Notes under the pieces: model-generated
Told to the model about the DNA's origin: nothing
Seen by the model: the letters and a program-made list of their open reading frames with translations, nothing else
Database searches by the model: none
In this document: positions 11,426 to 23,559 of the stretch, one piece after another
Layout of the letters: each line of letters begins with the position of its first letter
How positions within the stretch are numbered: position 1 is the first letter of the stretch
DNA from: Lichenostomus cassidix
Taxonomy: Eukaryota; Chordata; Aves; Passeriformes; Meliphagidae
Assembly (NCBI GenBank): GCA_008360975.2
Contig: CM039188.1
Span: forward strand, 29,725,944 to 29,789,943
Length of the DNA: 64,000 bases
Direction of reading: 5' to 3'
Program-made: the position numbers and the translations under genes

Positions 11426-14400
11426 GACATTCTGCTATTGTGTTTTTAAGGTGGGACTTGCCTTAGAAGCTTTCCCAGGCTCTTGAATTTCAAGTGCATT
11501 AAAAGATGAATCATGTCCATGGTCAAATGAGACACTGTTTTTGTGATGTTCTGTTCTTTCAGCAAAAACATAAATAAAACCTTTCCACTGAGCCAGCTGA
11601 AACCTTGCTTCCCCACACTGGTTAGTGAGAGAATAGACCCAGGCTGCTCCTCTTAGAAAAAGTCAATCTGCCCAGGGCTAGCAAAATAACAAAGTCAAAA
11701 TCAGATTCCAAGTCCCTTCAAAGAAGGAAAAATTTACATTCAGCATTCCTTGAAAGAAGGAAACCTGTACTGAGCTCTACTTGCAGACTTTCTGCAGTCA
11801 GCTTTGATATTAGGAGGCATTATTTCAGACTACAAACTCTGCCCTCTGTAAGGCTCTTTCTGGTCTGTAAACTGAATAATTCAACTTTGGCACCAAGAAG
11901 ACCTGTTTGGGAATTCTAGCTGTGCTGTGTTTGTGTACCATGCAATTCTAAAAAAAATAACTTGAAGGGACATTTCAATTTGGGATTCACCATTTTCATC
12001 ACAATTGCTTTAGCATCAAGCAAAATTTCCTAGGTAGGGTAAGTAATAAACTTGCATGTAGAATAAATGATGTGATTATTTGTTCAGTATAATGTTAAAC
12101 TTCATGCTTACCTGCTGCAAACACAGTAACCTGGACCCTTCCACAAGGAATATAAAAATGTTACATCCATTGCTCTGACTAGGAGCTTGTGATTTTGACT
12201 AAGATAAAAATCTGAGGTTTCTGAAGATGCAGTTGTTGCTCAGAGAGAATAAATCAGTCTAGATAATAACTGACTGTAGATGGAGCCCAAGGCAGATGGA
12301 CACAACCTTTGCTTTCAGACCCATGTGGAAAGCAGAAGAAAGGAGGCTGGTGAGGCTGTGAAAGCAGTTCCACGAGCTGTTCCTTGCTTTCTGGCACAGG
12401 CTCTGTGTGTTGGGTGCCATTTCTCCTCATACTTGGGGAAGAGCCAAAAGCAAGGAGAATCTGTCTTAATTCTCCATCTCAGCTGGCTGCAAGGGAGGAG
12501 CTGAGACTTTCTCAGAATTCTACTTCAGTATTGCTGGATTTCTATGCTAAATGAAAAGGATCTTGCCCTGAATTCACTTGGTTTTACCAGGCTTGTAAAG
12601 TAACATTTATGGGACTTTCAGCAAAACTTAATATCTTTTATTTGCTAGAGCCTGTTCTGAGCTTTAATTTGCATTTCAATAAATTTAATCATTTTGATAT
12701 CCTGATGAATGAACTGCTGTAAAGTCAGTCTTCCTTTTCCTTCAGAAACAGAGAGAGTCTTTGAACTTCAGGCATACACTTACCTTTTAGATTGTGACAG
12801 CTTTCTGTAAAGGCAGTTCCACAAGTCCACTTGTAAAACATCTCTTAAAAGGGAAATCAGTGACATACACTTAATCCATGCATTCATTTATCTTAATTCA
12901 CATGGGAGCATCCAGCAGGTTAGGCAATAACCACAGATAACATACTTTCTTTGCCTCACAGTAAGCTTAAAATCCATGTGATTAAAAACCTGAATTCTAA
13001 ATCCTGAATATGCTGCTGCTCTTCTAAATGCAGTCTGCATTTAGAGCCAGTGTGGGAAGTTGATTTTGCTAAGAGCTTTCTAAAGCCACTGTAATGAAAT
13101 GAAAGCTCTGCTTCTCGTTGCCTCTGAGTGCATATGGAGCCAGGCTGTGCAAGCCTCTCCCTGTAACACTCACTGCTGTCACAGATGCTTGGGTGGGCAG
13201 AGCACTGGCTGCTTATCTTCAGAACTCCTCACAGCACAATTACAGAGACCCAGCCTCGCCTCCTGAGGGAGCTAAATTCATCCTCGAGAAGGAGGAGAGC
13301 TGTGTCAGTGCCCTGCTGCAGCTCTCCTGGGAGCTGAAGGCAACCTGCTGCAGGTTAGTGTCTGCAAGTCTGCAGCTGCAGGGAACTGCACAGTTTTTTG
13401 TTCTCCCAGATCCCAGATGCCATGGCAAAAGGTGCCTTCACAGCCTGTGTTGCTCCAGGGAAATGTTCCTGCGCTGGAACCAGAGCTGGAATGTGCAGCT
13501 GGAGTATCACTGCTGCTCCTGCAGCCAGACTGGGATGGGCCTGGTGCACCAGGGTTGGCATTGGATTGAGTGACAGTAAAGGCAAAGAGGCTGCAGGCAC
13601 TAAAATTTGGCCAAAACATGATTATTAGAAACTCCAGGAGCACTGCAGGCGGAAGATTTGTATGTTTTTCAACACCAGCTCAGGATGACCTCTTAGTTTC
13701 CTCCTTCCAGGTCATCTGTTTGGATTTTAAAGGTTTTAGAGCAGTGACTCTCTTACATGAAAAAATCCAATTGACTTCAACAATTTATCGTTGGTTCTCA
13801 ATGAGGCTGCAGTTTTTAGTAACGTTCAGTCTCTTCCATATGTGCCTTCGTTCTGATTTAATTAAGCTTCCAAACACTGGTTTGAATGGTAGTTATTCCA
13901 TATGCAGGCAAGTCGAGAGTCACAAGGGAAAGTTATTTAAATTGGCATTTCAGTCTGAGTCACTAACAATTCTTCAAAATTCTAGGCTATTAAAACTTCT
14001 GAATTCCCACAGAAATTGAGAGAAGCAGCCTCTGCAGGAATGCAAGACACACGGGTGGCTGTGGCTGCAGGCAGAGCAGGTCACACTGACTGTCACAGCA
14101 CTGCAGGTGTGAGGTACAACACCTCACCAGACATTGTGCTCCTGACATGCAGCCAAGCTGCCCTAAGCTCCATGGCACTCTGTGCCAGTAAAAAGCTGCC
14201 ATGCTAGAAATACTCAGAGATGCTGTCAGCTCTCCCACTCAGGGGAGGGCAGGAAATAAAACCTGCTACAGGAACAAATATGGAGTAAGATGGACCGGGC
14301 AGTATGCAGGGAAATACATTATTTATTTATGGATATATATTGTTGGGTCAGAGATGTTTGTAAGATCTTGGGAAACCAATTTAAGGCTTGGGTCTGCATC

Positions 14401-15029
14401 CCTTTGGGGCTTTGGCACTCACTCAGACCTGATGGCATCAACACCTTTTTTACAGCAGGAGGAAGTTGATGCAAGCTGACAAACTGTGGACTTCACTCAG
14501 GTTGGGTGATGAGCACATTTAGGGTGCCAGGGCCCCAGACACAGTGCAGGTACTCACCTACCACTGCCAAGCAGCCACGCATTGCTGCCAGCACAGCTGG
14601 TGACTGACTATGTCTGGTGTTTGTAACACAATGCCTACTCAGTTTTATGGTAGAAGAAAACAACCATGCACACAGTCCCCAGCACTTGGAGGGATTGGTG
14701 TCTATCTCAAGCTCACCTGGGTTTCACAGAACAGGGAGAGCCTCAGCCATGCAGAGTGAGAGAGATAACACAGGTAAAAAATCCTTGCTAGATCCTCCTG
14801 TGCAAGCAGTGAGAACACATTCTTGGGGGCTCAGAATAATTTTACATTTGCCTCTGAAGTTTCACTTAACCCCAGGGAACAGAGCTGACCTGTTTCACCC
14901 AGCCTGCCCATCAAGCACTGTTGCTTGCTAGAGCACACAGCCCCTCAGTCCTAGCAGGGCGTGTTTCTGAGCTGCTTAGTCATCCACTTTAATTTCACAT
15001 CAGCTCAAGGACTGATTGACTGCAGCATG
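11426..15029. other. Intergenic between the 3' ends of CCDC93 and HTR5B
   Basis: The two genes converge here. No exon with a recognisable product was found. Open frames at about 13118-13573 and 13570-14019 lie in a GC-richer patch and have no recognisable domain. The stretch at about 15090-15140 (two TTAGC/GCTAAT motifs in a small patch) could be regulatory but is unproven. Confidence 0.6.
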
Positions 15030-15035
15030 TTTATT
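15030..15035 (-). terminator. Candidate AATAAA poly(A) signal of HTR5B
   Basis: TTTATT on the + strand reads AATAAA on the gene strand, about 470 nt past the HTR5B stop. It is the first perfect hexamer I noticed downstream. Use of this site is inferred. Confidence 0.45.
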
Positions 15036-15505
15036 CCCTTCCAAATAAATCTCAAACACGAGGCCAGCATCCTGCCCATATCACAAACATGTCAGTATTG
15101 CTCAATTAGCAGCTCCCACTGGTGTCTTTGCTAATGAGGAGAGCTCCAGCACAGCCCTGTGGCTGCCTGGGTGGGATCAGCAGTGTTGGGTGTGACAGCC
15201 ACAGCACTGGACACACACAGAGCTTCACTTGCAGATCTCAGCATGTGTTGATTTGAAGAGCAGACAGGAGGCATTCCCTGCTTCCATCTTCTCTGCCAAA
15301 CCCTGGAGCAGCACATACATATTTCTAAGGGGGATCTGTAAACTCTCAGTAGGTTTATATCCAGACATCTTCCATCTTCTTTTCCATTGCTCCTAAATCT
15401 CCTCAAGCAGTCCTTGTGCATGAAAACTGTACATATCACAGGCATGTTTCCCTCAAGAAATCTCTCTATTATGCAATAGAGGAATCATCTTCTCTGTGTC
15501 CCCTT

Positions 15506-15838
15506 TTATCTCTGCTTCACAAAAAGGTTCTTGAAGGCATTGTTGTAATTTTTGTTAAATGCTGTATAAATGAGAGGATTAAAGAAAGAATTTGAGTAGC
15601 CAAGCCAAAGAAAGATGCTTTTCCAGACGGGTGGGATGTTGCAGGAACAGAGGGGACTTATTAATTCTGTGATGAAGAAAGGGATCCAGCACAGTACAAA
15701 AACTCCAATTAAGATGCCAACCATCAGAGCTGCCTTTTTCTCTTTCTGTTCTCTCCATGTTTCTCCATCTGTCTGGAAAGTGATAGCTGCACGACGAGCT
15801 GTAAACACCATCTGTGGCTCCTGCGAAGCTTCCTTCAC
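15506..15838 (-). CDS. HTR5B: HTR5B exon 2 (intracellular loop 3, TM6, TM7, C-tail)
   Basis: The acceptor GTTTGAG precedes [18 protein letters not shown]6 is [20 protein letters not shown] and TM7 follows [20 protein letters not shown], with NPLIY. Stop TAA lies at 15508-15506. The intron position, phase 0 in the third intracellular loop, is that of the HTR5 family. Confidence 0.96.
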   Translation of the reverse strand: MKEASQEPQMVFTARRAAITFQTDGETWREQKEKKAALMVGILIGVFVLCWIPFFITELISPLCSCNIPPVWKSIFLWLGYSNSFFNPLIYTAFNKNYNNAFKNLFVKQR

Positions 15839-18800
15839 CTCAAACAAAAGCAAACACAGTTTCTTACCAAGACAGTTTGTTTGAGTGAAGTATTACTTTT
15901 AAATGACAGCACAACATCTGTGCACCCACCACAAAAGGCCTGAACTCCATTCCTTCCATGCTAAAAGAAAGAAAAGGGCCCAGAGTGCCAAAGTTACCAG
16001 GCCTCTCATTACACTGGAAAAGCTGCCAAGTGTAACTGACAAACAGAGATAAATAAAGAGTAACTGATGCCATGAGTGTTGTGGGATTCTTTTTCAGTTT
16101 ATTTTACTGGATGCCTTCATACCTAGGGGGAAGTCAGGTTGTTAAGGCAGGCTAATAAAGGGCTGTGCCTGCTGCCTATCCCTGCACCAGACTCTTGCTG
16201 CTACATGAACTTTAGACCTGCTCTAGGTGAACTGCTTTGGCAGGGGCCTTGGACCAGATCATCTCCAGAGGTCACTTCCAACCCCAACCATTCTGTGATC
16301 CTGTATTTTCCCCAAAAGTACTCCACTGTCAGAAAAACACCATTTCAATTGGCCTTCAGCTCAAAATCTGGCTTCAGCAGAAGTTATACAAGAGAGGAAA
16401 AAAATTCAGCTACTCCATGCTGTCAGCAGTGCTTCTTGTCTCCTCTCAGTAAGGCAGGACATTTATTTGTGCAGTGAGTACAGCACAGTGCTCAGGGGCA
16501 AATAGGTTCTGGGCAGAAGTAATTCATATGCTTCGAGTCTGACCAGATGAAGACACTCCCTAGTGATTTTAATCTGAAGATTGAAGGATCTGTGATATTA
16601 AAGTTCTTCTAGGCACTACAGTTATGAAGAGAGTGCAACAAAAGCAAAAGTTTAAGGCTCTAAAATTTGCCTGAGTGACAATTCACAGGCACTGCAAGAC
16701 TTTGACACCACTCCAAAGGTGGCTCATTGTTAAATTAGGCACATATTCCACATTCATGTGCCACCTTTGTGCAAGCTTTGTAATAGATGGAGGGCCTCTA
16801 CTTAATGTGAGCACAGCAATTCAGACAGGGAAGCACTGGCAGTGGCTGAACAATCACTCTTCAGGATGGATATCCCTGTCTGCACCCTCAGACACCAGAC
16901 AGGGCTGCAGAATGTAAGAGCAGCAGATTATGGGTGCAGGCAAATAATGGAGGAAAATGAAAATCACATCTGTTTTGACAATTAAAATGGGACACCCCTC
17001 ATGTAGCAAGGATCACACCATTTGTCTGCAGAAGGACTCGCTCTGCATGTCCTTAATCACACTGTGAAAAGGGATGAATGTATGACACGAGGACAAATTT
17101 TGACAAGCAACCCTGAAAGATTATGTCTTAGCCCTGAGGAATAGTTACATAAGTGCCTCTTGGGAAGAGCCAAACAAAGGACTTCGTCAGGAGCATCAGG
17201 CACAGTTTTGTACTGTGTTTAACCTTCAACTCTTGCAGTGTGCCATCATCAAATCTGAGGTCAGAATTAGGTTCTGAAATCAGTTATTTCCAGGACAACA
17301 ATCTCCGAGAGGTGCAGGGATGACTGCTCTTCTGGGAGAATAATAAAGAGAGTAAAGGAAGGAAATCAGCTCTCAAGTACAAATCCTTCTACAGACACAA
17401 AGGATTTTGGTTTTAGTTCCAGAATTTATTCTCCTGTACACTGATCAGCACTTAACAGTTCAATCTTGTTTAACAGTCCCTCCTCTTGTTTGTCTGTCCC
17501 CAGTAAATTACTACCACTAAGTGGCTACATGTTCCCAGAGCTGTATGTTCCCAGTTCCTGTGTTCCTAGCAGTGTCACAGAAAACATTCTGACAAAATCC
17601 CTTGATTTAAAATGTTCCTTATAACTTTAATGATTGTTATTACCAGTCGTTCTTGGCAGGTATTCTGTGTGTCTTTCTCCTGCACCTCCAGGGTCTGCAA
17701 TAACAAAACAACAGTAAAGATGATAAGCATCAATCAAATCTGGCTTACTAGCACCAATTCAGAGCTTTGCCTATCACAGTGTCCTCAGTGCAGCTCTGGC
17801 ACACTTCTTGCTCTTTGAACAAGAACATGAGAAACTAAGTGCACAACAAAGGATGAAAACATAGAAATGTCTACACTCTCTTGGATGCTCCACCAATATG
17901 ACAAACAGTTCATTTGACAGGGAGAAGAACACCCACTTTCCTTCACAGGATTATCTTCTGCTGTGAGCAGGAATAATTCTGTATTTCTCCCAGGAAGTCG
18001 CTACCTACTCCACTTTGCTTCCTGCCTGACTCTTTGCTGGACATTTTTTGCAATTCTTATGGACAACTGAACTTTGTTTCCTGATCCATCTCTTTCACTT
18101 GTACAGTCAGAGGCAGAAATAAGAAATAAAAGCCCTGTGACCTCTTCAGGGAAGCAGAATCTTTTCCACATTGTCCTGACTGGTTAAGTGAGTTGGAGAG
18201 GCCAAATGGGCCAAGGTGCAGAACAACACAGCACCACTGGAGCTCTGGGGCCTGACCTTATCCAAAGTGGGAAGGACTCTCACAAAATTTTAAGGTTTGG
18301 ATCATGCCTAATGTTTCACACACTATAGAAGCACTTTGAGAGGGAAGAAAGAAAAAAACCAAACAAAACCAGCACAAAACCCCCCAATCATCAACAGAAC
18401 TTGATTTTTAACTCCTCATATGAAAATTTACACCTGATTTTGGAATTGTTACACATAAGTAATCCAGAACATTCAGATCCTGTCATCCTTGTTTTTTCTG
18501 GGCTATCCCTATGCTACAAGGGATTTCATTGATTTAAAAGGGCACTATCCAGCAGTATCTGCTGTTTTTCAAGCAGACTCATTTATTTCAATTGGACTTT
18601 TTAGAGAGAGAATTATTGCCTGCTGTCAACTAGGTGTGACAGAGCATAGCTCTCTGTCAGTGATGGCATGTCACTAGGTTTTTAATGAGGGTCACCCACG
18701 TCAGCATTGCCTGCAGAATTCACTTTTTAGGGAGTTTCATAATTAGCAAACACACAATTATTAAAGCACCAACTTAATTTAGGATCCTACTCTGGCAATT

Positions 18801-21435
18801 AATTTATCTCAAAGGAAACATGCAAAAAACAAGCTCTCATTAAAACCTGAAGCATCTCAGATGTTTCATGTCCATCTCCCTCACCTGAATTTTTTCAAAG
18901 GTTTTGAAAAGTGTTTTTCAAAAACACAAGTAAAATTTTAACCAAAGAATGACTCAAAATAGTTATTTTGTAACTATTCTATTCTGCAGCTCTGTAAGAG
19001 TGTAGGAACATAGGGTATGCATGCCAACTCCCAGTTTAGAAGATATGATAAAAATACACACACAGAGATATATATATACATATATATGTACATATTTATA
19101 GACGCAATCTGCAAAGCACTTTGGTGCCTGCCAGCTGAAAAAACACACTAAAAACATCAAGGTCCCACACTCACTGCTCCCCATTGGTGCACTGGTTTTT
19201 CCAAGGCATCCCTACTGCCATCTGAGTGCTATGAACTCAGAGCTTTTCCTCCTTAGACTTGCCAGAATTACCCAGCTGGTTGTACCTCAGGCCACAAACT
19301 GCAGCCCTGCTGTGCAGCTCCAATCCAGCACTACCTGACAGCTCATTCCTGAGTGCAACACAGACGTCTCTCCCAGCAGGGATCACTGCTGTTATTGCTC
19401 ACCTCCTGACTGGGAAGCACTGCCAGCCTTTGGCACTGTCTGCCAAAAAAAGCCCTCTAATATTCCTCAGATCAACTGGTGCAGGGCAGGGAGGGAGAAC
19501 TGACTGAGATGCAGATGGGAATTCATATCCAGAGTCTGCGACAGAAGAAAAATGTTGCCAGGGTGAGCATGACGTTCTCTGAGAAGGAAGAGATGGAAGA
19601 CAGTGGAGGGAGAAGAGACATAAAGGGAGAAAGAAAGGGAAAATTAGAATGAGTTGATGGGCAAACCACGAGAAGGAGATCAGAATTTGCCCCATCAGAG
19701 AGGACAGAGCTAAAGCTAACAGCCTGATCACCCCTGCACGTGGAAAAGCAAAGCTTGACAATGTTACTTTTGTGTCTGCATGTTAAAAAAATAAAAACAA
19801 AACAGGGTTTTGCCAAAGAACAGCAGTGATGTGTGTGAAGATTCCCCTCCAGAATTCACTGGGGAACTGCTGATCCTCCTGTGGATGTGATGGATCCTAC
19901 TACCACAAGTTTAAAAAGGATCAGGATAACACTTGGTGAGTAAATCTCAGTATCTTAATTTAGAAAGAAAACACAAGAAATGCATCCTGAATGCAACCTC
20001 ACTGGATCCACAAGTTCATTTAATGTACATGTTTGCATCTGAATCACAGAAGTCATTTAATTTAAGTCAGCAAACAGAGCTGCTGGGACAATGGGGAAAG
20101 TTGTCACTGCATGCCAAGGGCAGATTCAAAGATCCCTGTTACAAAAGGAGAAGTTAATATGTCAATCACACCAATATGAGAAAGATGAAGAACGACTGGC
20201 TTGAGCATTTGCTGGTATTGCAATAACCCTTCCAAAATGGGTGCTCAGCTCACTCTGACAGAGCCTTTCTCGCAGTGCAGCCTAAATCAGCCCCGAGGCA
20301 CTGCATCAGCAAAAAGCACTTACCTGCCAGCCAGGCTGGGCCCACGCAGGGGCTCCTGCAGACACAACTATGACCATTTGCAGCCAGACTTTTTCTTGCT
20401 AAAACTGTCCTATGATGTGTCTCTCCACAGGCTTGAGCAGCAATGCCTGAGCTCATTCAGCTTCCCAGAATTTTAGATTTCAAACAACTAGTCCTGTGTG
20501 GGTATGTGTGCATGTAAAAGACAGAGCATGCAAAACCACCACAAATAATCAGCTGGCTTTTAATAATCAGCTATATACATTAACTCCAAGCAATACATTC
20601 ATCATACTTAAAATAATTATAAAGAAATTCGGTGCAAACAAGGGGCTGAAGATTGTAGGGAAAAGATGCCACTAGAGGAAACATTCTCAACTTTTCTAAC
20701 AATTTTTTTGCTTTTGCATAGAAGATACCTTCATAAAACCATATATATTAAAAGTATCTTCAAGACATTACGATCCAAATCTGAGAGTCTAATCACAAAT
20801 AATTGCCAGTGCTATTATCTCTTGCAAGAATCTGGGGACACAACCTACTGACACTTACTTGTGACCATAATAATGTGCTTCCTTGACTCTAAATCAAAGA
20901 TAGAATGATGTATAAATCCAGGGGAACAAGGCTGTGCAGGATTAGCCCAAACTGAACAGAAATGTTCTCTGTAGGTATCTCTACTATTCACACAGCTCAC
21001 TTATGGCTACTGGAAAAGGACTGGGCTTCAGACGCACAACACTCAACCACAAAAACATAAAGAAACTTTTTCACTGGTAGGAGTGAGAGTAAGAAGAGTG
21101 TGTGACAGAAAGCAGGGAGAGTTTATAGAGAGCACTGCCAAGCACGGTGGAGGCATGGAATGGGTGACAGCAGCATCATGAAGAGAGCCTGACTTACGGG
21201 ACACAAGGAGCCAACCCCAACCCTTCTGAAAGGACACAGCTTTCCTGTCAGCAAGGAGCATCCCCAAAATGAATGAGACCTCCCAAAAGGCTAAGGCACT
21301 GCAGGATTACGGACAGTCTTTGGGATAAGAAAGAAAACGTGGTTTTGAAGACAGCAGGTAATTTTAAACCAGAAATAATTAATTGCTTATTGCTTCAACG
21401 CTATGCAGTGAGCAAGGTAAAATAGCTCAAGCACA

Positions 21436-21472
<37 letters not shown>

Positions 21473-22698
21473 TGTGAATGGTGTGTGATTTTCTTATCGG
21501 AATCTATTCAGACACACAAAGTGTGTGCTGATAGATGAACGTGCATGCATTTACTTGGTACAGCACCTAGGGATCCGTTTACGTCCTTTTTTACCTCACC
21601 AACGCTATAAAAAACATAAAGAGGAAGCATTCAGAGCAAAGAGACAATTTTCAAACGTCTCTCCCGACTGGCAGTGAATGCACCTCTCCCGTAACACACT
21701 AGGAGAAAATGAGAATAAAGCTCTTCTCCAAGAGCGGCACATTTTGTCCAGCTGATTACTGCTCACGTCCAGCCTGTGACAAAGCCAAACTCAGCCGGGA
21801 GCCCCAGGGCACCTGGCAGCCTTCTCGCCGTGCCGAACCCACCAGGCAGGGCTGCGGGCGACAGCAGACGAGCAGCAGATCGCGGTGCCTGGCGGAGCAG
21901 CAGTGGCTCTCTCCCCTTCCCCAGCCTTACCTGGGCGGCCTCGGGCAGAGGCACCACGGCGTTCCTCCTGCGGCCCCCCATGTGGAACTTGGACGCCTTG
22001 TAGATCTTCCAGTAGACGAAGAGCACCACGCAGAGCGGCAGGTAGAACGCCCCGCCCGTGGAGACGATGGTGTAGGACGGGTCCTGGCTGAGCTGGCAGC
22101 GCTCCTGCTCGGGGCTGTAGGTCTGCCCCCAGCCCAGCAGCGGGGCGAGGGAGATGGCTGCGGAGAGCAGCCAGGTGAGAGCGATCATCACGTTGGAGAT
22201 GCGGCGGCGGGCGAGCAGCGTGTACTGCAGGTGCCGGGTGATGGACCAGTAGCGGTCCAGGGCGATGGCCGTCACGTTCCAGATGCTGGCCGTGCAGCAC
22301 AGCACGTCGAAGCACACCCACACGAGGCACAGCTCCCGGCCCAGCCGCCACCGCCGCCCGGCCGACAGCTCCTTCACCAGGCTCAGCGGCATCACCAGCG
22401 CCGCCACCAGCACGTCCGACACCGCCGTGGAGGCCACCAGGTTGTGGGGCACCCGGTGGAAGGCCTTCACTCGCAGGATGGTCGCCAGCACCAGCAGGTT
22501 CCAGAGGAAGGTGGCCACGGTGAGGAGCACGAGCAGGGTGAGGATGAGCACGGTGAAGATGGAGAAGGGCTCCCGGCCCCTCCACGCAATGCCGCCCACC
22601 GCCGAGGCGTTGGTGTCCATGTTGGCGGACGAGGCGTTGGCGCCCATGCCGGGCTGGCACTGTCCCCGTGGGGCACAGGGGCTCAGGGTCTCCGCCAT
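15506..22698 (-). CDS. HTR5B: 5-hydroxytryptamine receptor 5B (two coding exons)
   Basis: This is a class A GPCR for serotonin; the family couples mainly to Gi/o at the neuronal plasma membrane. Exon 1 (22698 down to 21931, 256 codons) and exon 2 (15838 down to 15506, 110 codons plus TAA) give 366 residues, close to the roughly 370 of rodent 5-HT5B. Seen in the protein: N-glycosylation sequons at N21 and N30, amine-binding D131 in TM3, DRY at 148-150, a C124/C201 disulfide pair, CWIP at 306-309 and NPLIY at 343-347. The C-terminus [12 protein letters not shown] and the third-loop text [22 protein letters not shown] fit 5B rather than 5A. Start choice: ATG at 22698 has G at -3 and G at +4. The frame stays open upstream to 23202, but that stretch runs into a CR1 repeat. 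The human copy is a pseudogene; this one has no visible lesion apart from an in-frame one-residue deletion near the end of TM4. Confidence 0.95.
16205..16306 (+). mobile_element. CR1 LINE 3'-end fragment
   Basis: The sequence from GCTTTGGCAGGGGCCTTGGA through CAGAGGTCACTTCCAACCCC to CCATTCTGTGATCCTG is the typical 3' terminus of an avian CR1, on the + strand. It is a truncated copy of about 100 bp and non-coding. Confidence 0.85.
19055..19100. repeat. AC/TA compound microsatellite
   Basis: ACACACACAGAGA is followed by TATATATACATATATATGTA. It lies in the HTR5B intron. Confidence 0.8.
21436..21473. repeat. (TC)n(AT)n compound microsatellite
   Basis: About 12 TC units (21436-21460) run directly into six AT units (21461-21472). 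The tract is in the HTR5B intron, about 460 bp from the end of exon 1. Confidence 0.9.
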
Positions 22699-23070
22699 GC
22701 CCGGCACCGGGGCTCGGCCCCTCGCTGCTGCCCCTTCCCAGGCCGCCGGCACCGTCCCCAGCCCCTCTGCGGGCCAGCGGGATCCCCACACCGGGACGCG
22801 CCTCCGCTCAGCGTTCGCCCGCCATGTGCCGCAGCCCCAGCGCTGCCCGCCGCTGCCGCCCGCCGCTCCACACGCCCATCCCGGGCGGCTGGAGAAGGAG
22901 GGAGGCGCGGCAGGAGCGCGGCGAGGCTCCGGCACGGGCAGCGAGGGCGGGCGGGCGGCACCAGCGCTGCCGCCCCGCCCCAGCCCGCCTCGGGGGCGGT
23001 GGCGCGGCCGGGCCGTGTGGGGCGGCGGGGAGTGCTGCTCCGCCGCTGCTGCCCGCGGCCCGTGAGGGGC
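21870..23070. promoter_or_regulatory. CpG island spanning HTR5B exon 1 and promoter
   Basis: The stretch is dense in G+C and CpG, against AT-rich flanks on both sides. It covers all of coding exon 1 and about 370 bp upstream of the ATG, with runs such as GGGCGG and CCCGCCTC that suggest GC-box binding by SP-type factors. No TATA box was noticed close to the start codon. The transcription start is not fixed. The long open frames on the opposite strand here are composition artefacts. Confidence 0.8.
21931..22698 (-). CDS. HTR5B: HTR5B exon 1 (N-terminus to TM5 and start of intracellular loop 3)
   Basis: It codes residues 1-256 and ends PLPEAAQ with a CAG|GTAAGG donor, phase 0. TM1 is around 47-74 ([20 protein letters not shown]), TM2 around 86-108, TM3 around 124-147 with D131, TM4 around 169-188 and TM5 around 212-234. 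The short N-terminus has two NAS sequons and no signal peptide, as usual for amine receptors. The codons are extremely GC-rich because the exon lies inside the CpG island, unlike exon 2. Confidence 0.95.
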
Positions 23071-23092
23071 GAGACACTCGCTGCTCACGGAG

Positions 23093-23530
23093 CTGCCGGG
23101 GCTGGAAGGGACCTCTGGAGAGCACCCCGTCCCACGGCAGGGGCAGGTATCACAGGAACATGGCCAGGTGGCTTTGGAATGTCTGCAGAGAGGAGACTCC
23201 ATGCCCTCCCTGGGCAGCTGTTCCAGCGCTCTGCCACCCTCAGTGTAAAGAAGTTCTTCCTCATGCTGAGGTGAAACTTCTTGTGCTTTAGTTTATGGCC
23301 ATTGCTCCTCATCCTGTCGCTGAAATGAGTTTGACACCATCCTTTTGGCACCTGCCTTAGAGATACCTGCAGTCTCTCCTCATAGGAGAGATGCTCCAGA
23401 CCCCTCATCAGCTTTGTGGCCTCTGCTGGACCCTGTCCAGTAGCTCCTTGTCTCTCCTGTACTGAGGAACCCAGAAGTGGACACAGCACTCAGATGTGGC
23501 CTCAGCAGGGCCGAGTGGACAGCAACAGTC
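23093..23530 (-). mobile_element. CR1 LINE fragment upstream of HTR5B
   Basis: Read on the - strand, the element ends (left) in the CR1 tail CTCTCCAGAGGTCCCTTCCA. On the + strand the complementary landmarks TTCTTCCTCATGCTGAGGTG, ATGGCCATTGCTCCTCATCC and GTACTGAGGAACCCAGAAGT are all present in CR1 order. It is 5'-truncated and non-coding. It lies about 400 bp upstream of the HTR5B start codon. Confidence 0.88.
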
Positions 23531-23559
23531 TGTGTCCCCCCAGACCCAGGTGGTGACGA

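Larger units (their letters stand above)
15839..21930 (-). other. HTR5B: HTR5B intron (6.1 kb)
   Basis: This single intron separates the two receptor exons. It holds a CR1 tail (about 16210-16305), an AC/TA microsatellite (about 19055-19100) and a (TC)n(AT)n tract (21436-21473). No further coding exon was recognised inside it on either strand. Confidence 0.9.

Noticed and set aside
13118..14019. Cluster of overlapping open frames of about 150 residues between CCDC93 and HTR5B
   Set aside because: Both strands are open at once, no domain or splice pattern is visible, and the patch is simply richer in GC.
22699..23202. N-terminally extended HTR5B start at 23202
   Set aside because: The frame is open, but the ATG lies inside a CR1 repeat and the extension is GC-driven low complexity. 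The ATG at 22698 has a better context and gives the family length.
21709..23274. 521-residue + strand open frame, and other long antisense frames over HTR5B exon 1
   Set aside because: They are mirror frames of a very GC-rich receptor exon and promoter, where stop codons are rare. Their composition (H, R, G, P, A rich) has no domain, and the frame runs on into a CR1 copy.
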